In this document: positions 5,355 through 7,283 of the stretch, one piece after another
Layout of the letters: every line of letters begins with the position of its first letter
Numbering within the stretch: position 1 is the first letter of the stretch
DNA from: Spirochaetales bacterium
GTDB taxonomy: Bacteria; Spirochaetota; Spirochaetia; JABEVK01
Direction of reading: 5' to 3'
Assembly: GCA_013043995.1 (NCBI GenBank)
Contig: JABEVL010000209.1
Location: forward strand, 1 to 7,283
Length of the DNA: 7,283 nucleotides
Notes under the pieces: model-generated
What the model was told of the DNA's origin: nothing
The model's database searches: none
Seen by the model: the letters and a program-made list of their open reading frames with translations, nothing else
Translations under genes and position numbers: made by a program

Positions 5355-5737
5355 CTTCCGGTTTCAGTGCCGTTGGATAACCCCTCTTGGGCTGCATTTC
5401 TGGCTTTGTCGAGAGAGTCGTAGATTTTTAAGTACGAGCCAAACACCCAACCGAGCCTTCCCTCGTACTGAATCTCATACCAACGGTTTTTCTTTCCTTC
5501 GATCATTTCTTCGTTGTTAGTCGAAGTGACAATTTCGACAATGGAACCACCTCGGAGCATGGTGACCAGCCTCGAATCCAGCTGAGGCTCTTGCCGCACC
5601 CGAATGTAGGCAAAATTGACAACGCCGTAGGAATTCTGGACTGTCAAAATGGGCGTTGGCGGCAGTACAAGACCTTTGTACTGATCGTTGGGATTGCAGG
5701 AAACAAAAAGAATAAACAAGCCAAGAAGAAGACGCAT
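5351..5737 (-). CDS. SH3-domain lipoprotein
   Basis: A 128-residue predicted lipoprotein. A short hydrophobic signal (2-13) ends in L-F-V-S-C14. C14 would be lipidated; the F at -3 is unusual for the enterobacterial lipobox but is tolerated in relaxed spirochaete-type boxes. A linker of about 20 residues leads to a bacterial SH3 domain (SH3_3 type, about 37-106) with Y-I-R-V-R-x-x-P, L-R-G-G-S-I-V-E-I-V, W86-Y-E-I and L-G-W-V-F-G-S-Y-L. The tail (107-128) is polar. Such domains usually bind peptidoglycan or cell-wall peptides, so an envelope-associated role is likely; no enzymatic domain is present. It has its own promoter and no ribosome binding site. It lies 65 nt downstream of the uvrB stop and converges on pdxT. 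Confidence 0.85.
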   Translation of the reverse strand: MRLLLGLFILFVSCNPNDQYKGLVLPPTPILTVQNSYGVVNFAYIRVRQEPQLDSRLVTMLRGGSIVEIVTSTNNEEMIEGKKNRWYEIQYEGRLGWVFGSYLKIYDSLDKARNAAQEGLSNGTETGS

Positions 5738-5743
5738 AAAGGC

Positions 5744-5773
5744 ATTTTAATCGGGAACGCCTGTCTTTTCCAA
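5744..5773 (-). promoter_or_regulatory. Promoter of SH3 lipoprotein gene
   Basis: On the minus strand, TTGGAA (5768-5773), an 18-bp spacer and TAAAAT (5744-5749) form a reasonable promoter inside the gap after uvrB. The -10 ends 6 nt before the ATG at 5737, again predicting a leaderless transcript with no Shine-Dalgarno. Confidence 0.6.
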
Positions 5774-5790
5774 GCCCTTTGTTCATATCA

Positions 5791-5801
5791 GAACACAGTT
5801 C
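5791..5801. repeat. Inverted repeat GAAC-N3-GTTC
   Basis: GAAC ACA GTTC is a perfect short palindrome in the gap between uvrB and the lipoprotein gene, 17 bp upstream of the latter's -35. A further GTTC lies at 5781-5784, giving GTTC-N6-GAAC-N3-GTTC. It may be an operator half-site cluster or chance. The 3-nt spacing does not fit the GAAC-N4-GTTC LexA box of Gram-positive bacteria. Confidence 0.25.
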
Positions 5802-5802
5802 A

Positions 5803-7283
5803 TCACTTCTGTTTTAAACGCTCAATCTCGTCCCTAACGAGTGCGGCCCTTTCGAACTCAAGATTCTTGGCCAACTCCAGCATTTCTTTCTCAAGAGTCA
5901 CCAGGAGGGCTTTTTTTTGTGTAGGGACAAGAAGATTGTATTTCTTTTTAAGATCTTCAAGTTTGACTTGCTCATCTTCACGAGATCCCATATTATCTCG
6001 AACTAAAATGTCTTGAACCGCTTTAGTGATCGTGACCGGAGTCAATCCATGAACCCTGTTGAACTCACTCTGAACCTTCCTACGGCTTTCGGTTTCTTCG
6101 ATAGCAGTTTTCATGGCCTCACTGACCCGATCGGCGTACATGATCACGCGCCCGTTTGAGTTTCGGGCAGCACGGCCTATAGTTTGTATCAAGGCCGTTG
6201 CCGAACGTAGAAAACCTATTTTATCTGCGTCCAGAATGGCAATGAGACTTACTTCGGGAATATCGAGACCTTCCCGCAAAAGGTTGATCCCGACTAGAAC
6301 GTCAAACACGCCACGGCGCAGGTCTCGAATAATCTCAACCCTTTCCAGAGTTTCGATCTCTGAGTGCAAGTACCTTATTTTTACTCCAAGATTGGCAAAG
6401 TAGTCAGTTAGTTGTTCGGACATTTTTTTGGTCAATGTCGTAATGAGAACCCTCTGGTTGCGTAAGATTCTTGAACGAATTTCAGAATAGAGATCTTCGA
6501 TTTGTCCCTCAGTGGGCCGAACCTCGATTTCAGGGTCCAATAGACCCGTCGGACGAATAATTTGGGGGACCATTTGCGTGCTCTTTTTTAACTCTTCAGG
6601 ACCAGGCGTCGCAGAAACGTAGATCGTTTGGTTCAGGAGGGATTCAAACTCTTCATAGAACAGAGGCCTGTTATCGAGCGCCGATGGAAGACGAAAGCCA
6701 AACTCCACCAAAGTCGTTTTACGAGCACGGTCGCCAACGGACATCCCTCTGATCTGAGAAAGCGAGACATGAGACTCGTCGATGATCGTCAAGAAATCCT
6801 GGGGGAAATAATCCAGCAACACCGCAGGACGTTCTCCCTCAGAACGTCCCGTGAGTTGCCGCGAATAATTTTCGATCCCCGAGCAGTACCCCATTTCTGA
6901 CAGCATTTCAAGGTCATACTCGGTCCGCTGACGGATTCTTTCTGCTTCGAGAGGTTTTCCCTGCGCTTCAAAATGAGTGACCTGTTCCGCCAGTTCGCTC
7001 CGGATACGATCGAGGGCTGAACGTACTTGTTCCTCAGGGAGAACGAAGTGTTTGGCCGGAAAGATCGTACAAACTTCCAGTTCTTCGATCGTGTCGCCGG
7101 TCAGAGGGTCAAACCGGCGCATTCGGCTGACCTTACCCCAGTCTGTTTCTATTCTAAAAGCCTCTTCCATGTAAGCTGGCCAGATTTCAAGAATTTCACC
7201 CCGGACCCTGAATAAACCACGATCCAGCACAGCGTCGTTGCGATCGTACTGGAGGGTGATCAGGGTTCGCTTGAGCCCATCGA
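5803..7283 (-). CDS. uvrB: UvrABC excinuclease subunit B (5'-truncated by window)
   Basis: The C-terminal 492 residues of UvrB, the DNA-damage-verifying helicase-like subunit of nucleotide excision repair. It is loaded by UvrA and then recruits UvrC for incision. The frame stays open to the window edge, and the codons before 7230 also read as UvrB (ITLQYDRND), so the N-terminal part, about 170-180 residues with the Walker A motif and beta-hairpin, lies outside. Visible are D-E-S-H-V (6766-6780, motif II), Y-V-S-A-T-P-G (motif III), R-P-T-E-G-Q-I-E-D-L, the L-R-E-G-L-D-I-P-E-V segment (motif V), I-G-R-A-A-R-N (6160-6180, motif VI) and a C-terminal UVR coiled-coil motif (about the last 36 residues), which binds UvrC. 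Nothing looks damaged. No terminator is evident after its TGA stop. Confidence 0.98.
   Translation of the reverse strand, partial: DGLKRTLITLQYDRNDAVLDRGLFRVRGEILEIWPAYMEEAFRIETDWGKVSRMRRFDPLTGDTIEELEVCTIFPAKHFVLPEEQVRSALDRIRSELAEQVTHFEAQGKPLEAERIRQRTEYDLEMLSEMGYCSGIENYSRQLTGRSEGERPAVLLDYFPQDFLTIIDESHVSLSQIRGMSVGDRARKTTLVEFGFRLPSALDNRPLFYEEFESLLNQTIYVSATPGPEELKKSTQMVPQIIRPTGLLDPEIEVRPTEGQIEDLYSEIRSRILRNQRVLITTLTKKMSEQLTDYFANLGVKIRYLHSEIETLERVEIIRDLRRGVFDVLVGINLLREGLDIPEVSLIAILDADKIGFLRSATALIQTIGRAARNSNGRVIMYADRVSEAMKTAIEETESRRKVQSEFNRVHGLTPVTITKAVQDILVRDNMGSREDEQVKLEDLKKKYNLLVPTQKKALLVTLEKEMLELAKNLEFERAALVRDEIERLKQK

Noticed and set aside
5791..5801. SOS (LexA) box linked to uvrB.
   Set aside because: It lies downstream of uvrB rather than at its promoter, and the N3 spacing does not match the GAAC-N4-GTTC box or the CTGT-N8-ACAG box.
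5591..6016. A 141-codon plus-strand open frame over the lipoprotein and uvrB ends.
   Set aside because: It is antisense to two well-supported genes and Ser/Phe/Arg-rich with no domain; a shadow frame.

Overview
This 7.3 kb window is a compact bacterial chromosomal segment of roughly 50% GC by eye, carrying housekeeping and accessory genes with almost no intergenic space. It encodes ten genes: nine complete, plus uvrB running off the right edge. There are no RNA genes, mobile elements or CRISPR arrays. The signal-peptide and lipoprotein genes, the stand-alone ferredoxin:thioredoxin reductase catalytic-type protein next to a glutaredoxin, and a relaxed lipobox (L-F-V-S-C) suggest a diderm bacterium. 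Spirochaetota is my first guess and Bdellovibrionota or a relative an alternative; both are low-confidence impressions.

Left block (minus strand, 17-1197): a zincin-like metalloprotein with an HEFAHH motif and a C-terminal coiled coil is translationally coupled (4-nt ATGA overlap) to a HisI-type phosphoribosyl-AMP cyclohydrolase that has an unusual loop insertion. A strong hairpin lies at the hisI 3' end.

Central plus-strand block (1252-3323): a small CoA-binding-domain protein, then an NYN-LOTUS-LOTUS protein (predicted RNA nuclease/RNA-binding), then a tightly linked redox pair, a CGFC glutaredoxin-like protein and an FTR catalytic-type Fe-S disulfide reductase. The last three genes look like one operon reading from the promoter at 1629-1657. 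The FTR gene overlaps, tail to tail by 32 nt, a minus-strand secreted CAP-domain protein gene (3292-3777).

Right block: pdxS and pdxT (3883-5354) form a complete two-gene operon for de novo pyridoxal 5'-phosphate synthesis, with a recognisable promoter and ribosome binding site. It meets head to head with an SH3-domain lipoprotein gene (5351-5737, minus) that shares the TTAA stop-codon tetramer. The C-terminal three quarters of uvrB (nucleotide excision repair) follows on the minus strand.

The most notable sequence-level pattern is regulatory. At four separate genes (1252 +, 1664 +, 3777 -, 5737 -) a -10-like hexamer lies exactly 6 nt before the start codon and no Shine-Dalgarno is present, predicting leaderless mRNAs. 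The genes inside operons, and pdxS, instead have purine-rich ribosome binding sites.
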